From positions 1 to 64,000 of the forward strand of contig CACONV010000001.1 of NCBI GenBank assembly GCA_902628605.1: a stretch of 64,000 nt of DNA, read 5' to 3'. The notes under the pieces were generated by a model. The model saw nothing but the letters and a program-made list of their open reading frames with translations, ran no database searches and had not been told where the DNA came from. The translations under genes were made by a program, and so were the position numbers. This DNA is from an uncultured Bacteroidota bacterium. GTDB taxonomy: Bacteria > Bacteroidota > Bacteroidia > Flavobacteriales > Flavobacteriaceae. Shown piece after piece: positions 42,457 through 50,839 of the stretch (positions are counted from its first letter, which is position 1; each line of letters begins with the position of its first letter).

Positions 42457-43536
42457 TCACATTGCATCAACAACCGTTCTAAAACCAGCATGAATTGAAC
42501 TTGTGTCGGGAGATGACTTCATTCTCATTGAATTTCTATAACCTGTACAATAAGATTTATTACATAAAAAACTCCCCCCGCGCATTATTTTTTTTGGAAG
42601 GTAGGGCTCATTTGGGTCATAACTAGTTGGCGGCCCTACAGGGTTGTCCGCAACTTCATATTGGAAGAGTTTGTAATAGTCAAAAGTGTACCAGTCATAA
42701 CACCATTCCCACACATTCCCAGATATGTCATATAATCCAAATTTGTTTGGAGGATAACTTCTAACGGGAGCCAAAAATTCAAATTTATCCTCCATTGTAT
42801 TTTTGTAAGGAAACGTACCGTCCCAAGTATTTGCATAAGTGGGAATATATGGATCGTCCCCCCATGAAAATAGTGAGTTTTCTACACCTCCTCTTGAGGC
42901 ATATTCCCATTCTGCTTCAGTGGGGAGCCTCTTCCCAGCCCATTTACAGTAGGCTTGTGCATCAATCCAACTAATGTGGACAACAGGGTAATTATCTTTA
43001 CCCTCAATTGAACTTCCAGGGCCCCAAGGTTTTTTCCAATTAGCACCTTTTGATAATTTCCACCACTGAGAGTAGTTGTCTAAACTGACAGGTGAAGACG
43101 TATAATTAAAACATAGTGATGATGGAGACAAAAGACTATCGTGGGGTTTAGGAATGTTTGGGGGTAAATCCTTCTTCATTTCATCCCAATCAATTTTTTT
43201 TTCTGCTGTAGTTACATAACCTGTTTCATCAACAAATTTTTTGAATTGAGAATTGGTTACTTCAGTTTCATCAATCCAAAATGAATTAATTTTTACTTTA
43301 TGCTTAGGGTATTCGTCTTCAAAACCATCATTGTTATCCGCACCCATGTTAAATGTCCCTGATGGAATGAGAACCATTCCTCTTACTAGCAGAAAATCTT
43401 CCTTTGATTTAACTTGTGAAACAATTTTGGTTTTGTTTTTTACAACATGATTTCTATCATTTGTTTGATTATTTGAACATCCAGATAGAACAAAAAACAA
43501 AAAAAAGAATAGTATTACCGATGGCACTCTTTTCAT
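42457..43536 (-). CDS. Exported formylglycine-generating enzyme (sulfatase maturase)
   Basis: A 359-residue FGE-sulfatase (SUMF1) protein with a lipoprotein signal (SGC). The fold markers are GMVLIPSGTFNMGADNNDG, INSFWIDETEVTNSQFKKFV, YPVVHISWIDAQAYCKWAGKRLPTEAEWEYASRGG, and ISGNVWEWCYDW. The C terminus RGGSFLCNKSYCTGYRNS has both active-site cysteines (Cys325, Cys330) that bind copper in true FGEs; paralogues of other function lack them. It oxidises Cys to formylglycine in sulfatases, with O2. It is divergent from the sulfatase at 43578, sharing a 41-base spacer. Export suggests maturation outside the cytosol. Confidence 0.93.
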   Translation of the reverse strand: MKRVPSVILFFFLFFVLSGCSNNQTNDRNHVVKNKTKIVSQVKSKEDFLLVRGMVLIPSGTFNMGADNNDGFEDEYPKHKVKINSFWIDETEVTNSQFKKFVDETGYVTTAEKKIDWDEMKKDLPPNIPKPHDSLLSPSSLCFNYTSSPVSLDNYSQWWKLSKGANWKKPWGPGSSIEGKDNYPVVHISWIDAQAYCKWAGKRLPTEAEWEYASRGGVENSLFSWGDDPYIPTYANTWDGTFPYKNTMEDKFEFLAPVRSYPPNKFGLYDISGNVWEWCYDWYTFDYYKLFQYEVADNPVGPPTSYDPNEPYLPKKIMRGGSFLCNKSYCTGYRNSMRMKSSPDTSSIHAGFRTVVDAM

Positions 43537-43577
43537 TTTAAATTTTTATTTTTAATACTATAATTTAATAATTATAT

Positions 43578-44981
43578 ATCAGAAAATCCGCCTTACTTCT
43601 TTATTCTGCCCTTTTTGTTTTTTCAATCCTAGGTTGTAAGAAAGAACTAGCAAAAAGACCAAATATTGTTTGGCTTGTTGCAGAGGATCAGTCACAGTAT
43701 TTCCTCCCCTTTTACGGAGACGAAACAGTAAGCCTTCCCAATGTTGGTCAGCTACTTGAAGGAGGTGTTATATATGACGAGATGCATTCCCCATATCCCG
43801 TGTGTGCTCCTTCAAGGAGCGCAATAATCACCGGTATGTATCCAAGTTCTATAGGTACAGGGAACCATAGGGCTTATCATCAAAAAAGAAAAGTGAGACC
43901 AGATTCCGAGTCAGAACTTGAGTTTCCTTATTACTCATCAAGATTAGCTGAGGCAATCAAACCCTTTACGCAAATTTTGAGAGAAAATGGATACTTTTGT
44001 ACAAATAATTCCAAAACAGACTACAACTTTAAATTAAGGAAAGAGGCATGGGACGAGTCAAGTAAGGGTGCGTCTTGGGAAAATAGGAAGAAAGATCAGC
44101 CTTTTTTTGCTGTATTTAATTTTGGTGTTACACACGAGTCTTCGATATGGAATAGAGACAAAAAGAAATTAAAAGTAGATCCAAATAATTTAAATGTACC
44201 TCCAGTTTTTCCAGATGATTCTATTGCTCGACATGCTCTTGCAGTTAATTATTCTAATTTGATAGAAATGGATATCCAAATGGGTAAAATTATAGATAAA
44301 TTAAAAAAACAGAGTCTTTATGATAACACCTTTATATTTTTTTATAGTGACCATGGCGGGCCTTTCCCAAGGCATAAAAGAGCTATTTATGAAACAGGGA
44401 CAAAGGTTCCTTTAATTGTAAAATTTCCTAAGGGGTTTAAAACAGAAGAAAAAAGAAATAATGATATGCTAAGTTTTATTGACTTTGCACCAACAATCCT
44501 TTCTATAGCTAATATTGATATCCCTAAAATATATCAAGGCAAACCTTTTTTGGGTTTTAAAAAATCTTTAGAAAAGAGAAAGTATTTATTTACGGCAAGT
44601 GATAGATTTGACGAATTAACCGACCGAATACGAGCTGTGAAAAGTAAAAAGTTTAAATACATTAGAAATTATAATACAGAAAAGCCTCATGCCCTAAATG
44701 TGGTCTATAGAACTCAAATGAACTTGATGAAACATCTTAATGAATTAAATAAAACTAATTCTCTTTCTGAGAAACAGAAACTTTGGTTTCAAGCTCCCAA
44801 AAGCCCAGAAGAGTTTTATGATTTAGAGAATGATCCATTTGAATTAAATAATTTAATAGAAAATGAAGAGTTCTCATCACACATCTATGAATTAAAATTA
44901 AAACTTGACTCCTGGCTCATGAATATAAATGACTTGGGTGGAATTCCAGAAAAAGAACTTGTTAAGATTTTAGTAAAATGA
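43578..44981 (+). CDS. S1-family sulfatase without a standard start codon
   Basis: The conserved N terminus of a sulfatase (lipoprotein signal RKSALLLYSALFVFSILGC, then RPNIVWLVAEDQSQYF with the metal pair E-D) runs upstream of the first ATG (43782), to a stop at 43569. No ATG, GTG or TTG exists in that stretch; the codon just before RKS is ATC (43578-43580), where ATG would be expected. The downstream frame is intact: CAPSRSAIITGMYPSS (Cys76), FYSDHGG, with a size of about 467. It may be a start-codon mutation, an unusual AUC start, or a base error. The E-D-Q start resembles N-sulfoglucosamine-type sulfatases. Confidence 0.82.
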   Translation: MRKSALLLYSALFVFSILGCKKELAKRPNIVWLVAEDQSQYFLPFYGDETVSLPNVGQLLEGGVIYDEMHSPYPVCAPSRSAIITGMYPSSIGTGNHRAYHQKRKVRPDSESELEFPYYSSRLAEAIKPFTQILRENGYFCTNNSKTDYNFKLRKEAWDESSKGASWENRKKDQPFFAVFNFGVTHESSIWNRDKKKLKVDPNNLNVPPVFPDDSIARHALAVNYSNLIEMDIQMGKIIDKLKKQSLYDNTFIFFYSDHGGPFPRHKRAIYETGTKVPLIVKFPKGFKTEEKRNNDMLSFIDFAPTILSIANIDIPKIYQGKPFLGFKKSLEKRKYLFTASDRFDELTDRIRAVKSKKFKYIRNYNTEKPHALNVVYRTQMNLMKHLNELNKTNSLSEKQKLWFQAPKSPEEFYDLENDPFELNNLIENEEFSSHIYELKLKLDSWLMNINDLGGIPEKELVKILVK

Positions 44982-45048
44982 TAAAAAAAGTTGTCAAAGC
45001 AGAGCTTTACTAAATTAATTAAACTAAATAAATACGATAGGTTATTTG

Positions 45049-46659
45049 TTATCTATATCCATTGTTCGTTGGGTCTGAATCCAATAAAACTGGGTTTGTA
45101 AGTATTTCATTCAAAGGAATAGGATACTTTACATGTTTGGACTGAATATTTGTTGCTGCACCTTGTGCATGTTTAGTAACCTTTGTGTTCCTAACCGTTT
45201 CCAAAAGTATTCCCCATCTAATTAAATCTTGCTTTCTGTGTCCTTCTGCAAAAAGTTCATACTTCCTTTCATCATACATTTTCACTCTAAATTCTGCCTG
45301 AGAAAGACCACTCCATGGGCTGTCTGGTTCAAATGCCCTCTCACGAACTTTATTTACATATTGATACGCATTTTCCGGACCGTTAAGTTCATTTTCGCTC
45401 TCTGCAGCCATTAAATAGATATCCGCAAGCCTTATTAGAACAATATTTTCAGACTTAGCATTTCTTGGTTTGTCAATATTTAGGTTCATTAATTTACCAA
45501 CGTAAACGTATTTTAATTGAATACCTTCATAATACTCCAAAAAAGTTGAATCATATCTTAGGTCCCCGGCCTCCCATTTACTCCGCTTACCTATATCAGG
45601 ACATGCAATAACTCCTCCAAAACCTGTAAAAGACTGATTATTCGCAGCTAGAGCAATATCAAGTGCATTTTTATCGGCTTTGTTTTTAGGGTTATCTTTA
45701 GCACGTGGGTTGTACTCTTCAATCCAAAGGTTTGTTTGTAAATTTCCACTATTGAGCCCTCCGCCAGTATTTAAATAATTCGTTCCAAGTGCCACATCCC
45801 CAGCGAAATCCACCCAGAGGATGTGTTCGTCCTTTACCTCATTATCTGAAGTTGTTTTATCATATGCATAAACATCTGAAAAATTATCCATCAACTTATG
45901 AGGTGAGTTATTAATTATATCCACGCACTCAGCTAGACAAGAAGACCACTCTTTGTCAAATAAATGAAATTTAGCTTTTAATGCAGCTGCTGCCCATTTT
46001 GTCATTCTACCTAGGTCCCCACCAGAATATGAGTCTGGTAAATAGTTTTTTGCAAGAGTAAGGTCCTCTTTCATTCTTGTTCTTATCTCATTCATTGGAG
46101 TACGTGGTATAACAGAAAGCTCGTCGGTTCCTAAATCATCTGTAAAAAAAGGGACATCGCCGTAAAACCTTGTCAAATCATAATAGGCCATTGCTCTTAA
46201 TACATATAATTCTCCTAGGAGCTGATTTTTTTCCTCTACAGTTAGTGCTTCTGCAGTTGAAATATTGGAAATAGCAGAATTGGCATTTCTTATTAATAAA
46301 TAAAATTCCTTCCATGTCGCATGTAAATCACCATTCCCTTCTGTGTATAGATAATTAAATGGAGTTTGAATAATTTTCCTTTGAGGACAAACTTCATCCG
46401 TCCCGTATTTTACTGCCCCTCTATAATTTCTATTTCGATATAAGTTCTGATTATTTAATGTGACATATACTCCATTTACCGCCATTTGAGCTTCATTATA
46501 ATTATTATAGAAACCTTCAGGAGATAAACCACTTCTTAGATCTTCGTCTAAAAAACCTTTCTCACAATTTAATAAAAATACAATTGAGATTAGAGTCAAA
46601 CGATTTATTTTAGTGAGTTTGCAATTAATGAATTGTTTATTTAGTTTGTTCATAATCAA
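45049..46659 (-). CDS. SusD/RagB family outer-membrane lipoprotein
   Basis: A 536-residue SusD-like surface glycan-binding lipoprotein. The signal ends at LNC and the mature end starts EKGFLDEDLRSGLSPEGFYNN; helical TPR-like parts include VEEKNQLLGELYVLRAMAYYDLTRFYGDVPFFTDDL and the conserved C-terminal YEVTRKKDLIRWG-like KYELFAEGHRKQDLIRWG. It caps the SusC transporter and captures oligosaccharides. It follows SusC directly (5-base gap). The start may be the third codon (46653). Confidence 0.95.
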   Translation of the reverse strand: MIMNKLNKQFINCKLTKINRLTLISIVFLLNCEKGFLDEDLRSGLSPEGFYNNYNEAQMAVNGVYVTLNNQNLYRNRNYRGAVKYGTDEVCPQRKIIQTPFNYLYTEGNGDLHATWKEFYLLIRNANSAISNISTAEALTVEEKNQLLGELYVLRAMAYYDLTRFYGDVPFFTDDLGTDELSVIPRTPMNEIRTRMKEDLTLAKNYLPDSYSGGDLGRMTKWAAAALKAKFHLFDKEWSSCLAECVDIINNSPHKLMDNFSDVYAYDKTTSDNEVKDEHILWVDFAGDVALGTNYLNTGGGLNSGNLQTNLWIEEYNPRAKDNPKNKADKNALDIALAANNQSFTGFGGVIACPDIGKRSKWEAGDLRYDSTFLEYYEGIQLKYVYVGKLMNLNIDKPRNAKSENIVLIRLADIYLMAAESENELNGPENAYQYVNKVRERAFEPDSPWSGLSQAEFRVKMYDERKYELFAEGHRKQDLIRWGILLETVRNTKVTKHAQGAATNIQSKHVKYPIPLNEILTNPVLLDSDPTNNGYR

Positions 46660-46664
46660 AGGAT

Positions 46665-49600
46665 TTATAAAGTTAGATTAAAACCAAATGCAAATGACAA
46701 GTTATAGGGGTAACCTCCATTAGCCACACCTTGTGCCAAACCATCACCGTAATTACTTTGCTCAGGATCCCCATGGGTAAATTTAGTGAAGAGCAACAAG
46801 TTATTCCCAGTTAAATAAATACTAGCTCTTTTCATCCCGCGGATATCTAAATCATATGTTAGGGTTACGTTTTTTAATCTTAAGAAAGAACCATCTTGAT
46901 ACGATACGTCACTTCGTTGTTGGAAGTTACCAAAGCTTGATCCTGCTCTAGGAATGTCTGAGCTTTGATTCGAAGTAGTCCACCTTTCCTTTACAATTGG
47001 TAATAAATTACTTCTTGGGTCTCTTCCAAAATATCCTAGGTGATAAGCAGCATTTAAAATCTCATTCCCGTAAGATCCATGGAAAAAGAAATCGAGAGTA
47101 AAATCTTTGTAGGTAAATGTGTTTCTAAGACCTCCATAGAAGTCTGGATTAGGATCTCCATGTACAATAAAATCAAGTTGATTAATGGCGCCATTCCCAT
47201 CTAAATCAACGTATCTAGGTCCTCCCAAGACACTTCCTACAATACCGTCGGCATCAATTTCAGCAGCAGTCTTATAGGTTCCAAGATATGTAGCACCAAG
47301 ATAAGCAGGTGCAGGATATCCAGGAATTATTCTAATACTAGGCCCTGTTGATTGACCAGGTGCAGTTAAATTAATCCATTCTTGTCCATCACCAATTGAA
47401 ATTACTTTGTTCTTATTTGCAGAAATAGTCAAATTTGTACTCCATGTGAAATCAGGTTTGTCAATATTTAATGAATTAATGGTAAACTCAAACCCTTTAT
47501 TTTCTATCTCACCAACATTTTCTAACCTGGTTTCTCCAGCTGTTCCTGGAATGGGTCTGTTGAGTAATAAATCTTTGGTCCTTTTATTATAATAATCTAG
47601 TTCAAAAGAGTATCTATTATTTAAAAAACCAACCTCTAATCCAATATCGGTTTGTACTGTTGTTTCCCAGCCTAAGTTTGAACTGGCTAAATTTTCAAGC
47701 AATACAGCATTAGAAACTTGATTATTTAAAAAATTTACATACGGGGTGAATCTTGACAGAGAGTTGTATGCCGGTACGCCTTGTTCACCAACAACACCGT
47801 AACTTACTCTTAATTTTAAATTACTTATGTAATCAACACTTTGCATAAAACTCTCCTGACCCATTCTCCAAGCAGCACCAACAGAAGGAAAAAAAGCATA
47901 TTTATTACCTTTTTCAAAAACAGAAGACCCATCCCTTCTTCCAACAAGGGTAAGTAGGTATTTGCCCTTATAAGAGTAATTTATTCTTCCCAAAATAGAT
48001 TCAAATGTTCTTTTTTCATAGTTGCTGGACACAGCATTTTGACTCGGATCAGACCCTAGAGCAAGATTGTTGAATGTAACTACATCATTTACAAAACCAT
48101 AAGCCCCTGATCTAGAAGACTCAAATGTGGTTATTTGAGATGTATATCCAGCAAGGACTTTTAAAGAGTGTTCGTTAAACTCCTTGACATAAGTTATCGT
48201 ATTTTCATTTAATATATCTCTGCTATTTCTTGAAATGATATTGGCCTCGCCATCTTGACCTTTTGCAACTCTATCTGGCAAGATTGTCGAAAAGTATTGG
48301 TTTCTTTTACTAAAATCAAGTCCCAATCCAATCGTGGATCTTAATGTTAGTCCAGGAATAATATCATATTCCAAAAATGCATTGGTCAAAAGATTTGTAG
48401 TTAATGTATGATCAATTCTTTCATTCACATCTGCCAATGGATTTCGAAAGGGTGTGTTTGCCACAGGGTTTACGCCATTATAAGTGCCATCGCTATTGTA
48501 AACTTCTAAAAAAGGAGGCATTGCGTTTTGAACCCCTTGCCAGTTAACTTTGTTGTTTTCAATTTTCCTATCAGATAAGTTAAGTCTAAACCCAGTTCTA
48601 ATTTTTTCGTTAACATTAAAGTCCATATTAGCTCTAAGAGTATATCTATTAAGACCTGATGATTCAATTATAGATTGTTCAGACCATCTATTTAAAGACA
48701 CATAATAGTTGGATTTTTCAGAATTACCACTCAGTGTTATATCGGTATTATTAACCTGTCCATTTCTTGTTACCAAATCTACCCAATTTGTATTAGGAAT
48801 AGTAGCTGAATCAAAAAGCGGATCTATGGATGGATCGTTTTCTCCGTAACCACTAGCTCCATAAACCAAGGTTTCTGCCTCATTCCAGTAATTTGCAAAA
48901 TCAGTAGAATTTAAATACTGAGGAGGATTTGCTATACTACTAAAACTTGTGTAATGATTTATTGACACGTCAACATCTCCAGATTTTGCAGACTTCCCAT
49001 TTTTAGTTTGTATTAAAATCACACCTGCAGCTCCTCTGGTTCCATAAAGGGCCAGAGAACTCGCGTCTTTTAAAACCTCGATGGATCGAATATCATTAAC
49101 GTTAATGTTTTGAAGATTAAAATCGGTCCCGGCAATAAAACCATCAATTACAAAAAGTGGATTGTTATTACCTTGTATTGAACTTAATCCCCTAATACGA
49201 ATTGTAGGAGCAGATGATGGATCCCCGTCAGGAGCAGTAACTTGAAGACCCGCTGCTCTACCTTGAAGAAGATTGCTAACACTTGAAGCTGGCTGGTTTG
49301 ACAAAGCATCCCCAGAAACTTTTGCAATAGATGAAACCAGATCTTTCTTTCTGGTTGTTCCGTAACCCGTTATAATAATTTCCTCCAATGATCCTTCCTT
49401 AGGGGAAAGAGATACATTAAAACTATCCCCATTAGATACATCAATTGACTGGTCGCCATATCCAACAAATGAGATGGTTAAAATGGCATCATCATTTTCT
49501 AATTGAATAGAAAAATTACCTTCAAAGTCCGTTGTTGTTCCATTGTTAGTACCTGCTTCCAAAACATTTGCACCTGTCAATGGTAACCCCTCATCGTCAA

Positions 49601-49766
49601 GAACTTTACCTTTTATGCTTCTCTGAAAATTTGATCTTGAGTGTTCAATTTGATAAATAATTGAGCTTGACTGTTTGGTCTCAATTATCTCATTATTATT
49701 TATCTTACTCGCATGAGAATTATGTGTAAATACACAAATACAAATAAAAGCAAAAATTAACCTCAC
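46665..49766 (-). CDS. SusC/RagA family TonB-dependent transporter
   Basis: A 1033-residue outer-membrane TonB-dependent transporter. A signal peptide is followed by a carboxypeptidase-regulatory-like domain (about 50-130: IKGKVLDDEGLPLTGANVLE), the SusC plug signature (ITGYGTTRKKDLVSSIAKVSG, LLQGRAAGLQVT, IRIRGLSSIQGNNNPLFVIDGF, SIEVLKDASSLALYGTRGAAGVILI) and a 22-strand barrel ending in LSFAFGFNLTL. It imports oligosaccharides bound by SusD. It is the only glycan importer here and lies beside the sulfatase genes. No regulator (HTCS or ECF sigma) is nearby. Confidence 0.96.
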   Translation of the reverse strand: MRLIFAFICICVFTHNSHASKINNNEIIETKQSSSIIYQIEHSRSNFQRSIKGKVLDDEGLPLTGANVLEAGTNNGTTTDFEGNFSIQLENDDAILTISFVGYGDQSIDVSNGDSFNVSLSPKEGSLEEIIITGYGTTRKKDLVSSIAKVSGDALSNQPASSVSNLLQGRAAGLQVTAPDGDPSSAPTIRIRGLSSIQGNNNPLFVIDGFIAGTDFNLQNINVNDIRSIEVLKDASSLALYGTRGAAGVILIQTKNGKSAKSGDVDVSINHYTSFSSIANPPQYLNSTDFANYWNEAETLVYGASGYGENDPSIDPLFDSATIPNTNWVDLVTRNGQVNNTDITLSGNSEKSNYYVSLNRWSEQSIIESSGLNRYTLRANMDFNVNEKIRTGFRLNLSDRKIENNKVNWQGVQNAMPPFLEVYNSDGTYNGVNPVANTPFRNPLADVNERIDHTLTTNLLTNAFLEYDIIPGLTLRSTIGLGLDFSKRNQYFSTILPDRVAKGQDGEANIISRNSRDILNENTITYVKEFNEHSLKVLAGYTSQITTFESSRSGAYGFVNDVVTFNNLALGSDPSQNAVSSNYEKRTFESILGRINYSYKGKYLLTLVGRRDGSSVFEKGNKYAFFPSVGAAWRMGQESFMQSVDYISNLKLRVSYGVVGEQGVPAYNSLSRFTPYVNFLNNQVSNAVLLENLASSNLGWETTVQTDIGLEVGFLNNRYSFELDYYNKRTKDLLLNRPIPGTAGETRLENVGEIENKGFEFTINSLNIDKPDFTWSTNLTISANKNKVISIGDGQEWINLTAPGQSTGPSIRIIPGYPAPAYLGATYLGTYKTAAEIDADGIVGSVLGGPRYVDLDGNGAINQLDFIVHGDPNPDFYGGLRNTFTYKDFTLDFFFHGSYGNEILNAAYHLGYFGRDPRSNLLPIVKERWTTSNQSSDIPRAGSSFGNFQQRSDVSYQDGSFLRLKNVTLTYDLDIRGMKRASIYLTGNNLLLFTKFTHGDPEQSNYGDGLAQGVANGGYPYNLSFAFGFNLTL

Positions 49767-49932
49767 ATTAAGTGTTTTTTATAGATATATTTAAATGTTC
49801 AAAATTATAAAAGATTCATTTACTTTAGGAATTAAAATTTAATATTCTGAGGGTTGTAATTATTTATTAAATAAATTGGTATTACAAGCATGAATCTTTA
49901 GATTATTCAAAAAATAAGGGGTTGTAAGTAGT

Positions 49933-50799
49933 ATGAAAAAAATGTTGACATATTTAATATTATTCCTCTTGGGATTTTTTGGCTACAAGGGCATATCTAT
50001 TATTTACAATAAATTTTTTAAAAACAGAAAGAGCAATATTGAAGGAAATATTAAACTTAATTTAAAAGAGGACAAAGTTCTTTCCGCCCTGGTGTACTCA
50101 GCAATAGGTGATTTTAGCCATACAGATGCAATTAAAGCATTTAAAGTTGAAATTAGAAAGTTGGGGGTTCTCAACAATTGGAATCTTCAATTTAGTAATG
50201 ATCCTAATCTATTTAATGATAAGGATTTAAAAAATTTTGATGTTATAATATGGAATAATTCTACTGGAAATACATTAAATAAAAAACAAATGAATTCTTT
50301 TGAAAATTACATTGAAAGTGGTGGTGGCTATGTTGGAATTCACGGTGCAGGTGATAATTCGAAAGACTGGAAATGGTATTATAATGTTCTTCTAAAAGCA
50401 AAATTTACTCATCACCCAAATATGAAATATCAATTCCAAAGTGGAGTCTTAGAAAAAAAATGTACCTCTAGTTTTACAAATTGTCAAAGATTACCAGCCA
50501 AGTGGGAAAGAGAGGAGGAATGGTACTTTTTTGATGAAAGCCCTCAAAGAAATGGCTCTAATATTATTTATAATTTGAATGAAAAAAGTTTATTGTTAGG
50601 AGATATAAATGAAGATGGAGCTCCTATATCAAAAATGGGTAAAGATCATCCAATTGTATGGACAAATTGTGTTGGAAAGGGAAAAGCATTTTATTCTGCA
50701 ATGGGGCATAAAGGAAAATATTTTTTGGAACCACTACACATGGATTTAATTAAGTCAGGTATCCTTTGGGCTTCAGATAAGTCCACCGAGTGCAATTGA
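49933..50799 (+). CDS. ThuA-like domain protein
   Basis: A 288-residue protein with one N-terminal hydrophobic helix (TYLILFLLGFFGYKG), so it is membrane-anchored or exported. The ThuA fold (class I glutamine amidotransferase-like) shows VLSALVYSAIGDFSHTDAI, FDVIIWNNSTGNTLNKKQMNSFENYIESGGGYVGIHGAGDN, and a conserved HHPNMKY, plus GKAFYSAMGH. ThuA proteins are linked to trehalose and 3-keto-sugar use. It starts 166 bases from the SusC start, divergently, and probably joins the locus. Confidence 0.87.
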   Translation: MKKMLTYLILFLLGFFGYKGISIIYNKFFKNRKSNIEGNIKLNLKEDKVLSALVYSAIGDFSHTDAIKAFKVEIRKLGVLNNWNLQFSNDPNLFNDKDLKNFDVIIWNNSTGNTLNKKQMNSFENYIESGGGYVGIHGAGDNSKDWKWYYNVLLKAKFTHHPNMKYQFQSGVLEKKCTSSFTNCQRLPAKWEREEEWYFFDESPQRNGSNIIYNLNEKSLLLGDINEDGAPISKMGKDHPIVWTNCVGKGKAFYSAMGHKGKYFLEPLHMDLIKSGILWASDKSTECN

Positions 50800-50839
50800 T
50801 TTTTGTTAAAGGATAAATATTCTTGAATAAATATTTAGT

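Noticed and set aside
43782..44981. The sulfatase starting at its first ATG (43782)
   Set aside because: It would lose the metal-binding residues and the signal peptide, which are encoded in frame just upstream.
44982..45048. A terminator between the sulfatase and SusD genes
   Set aside because: Only a weak short inverted repeat (AAAGCAGAGCTTTA) is present, without a sufficient T-run.
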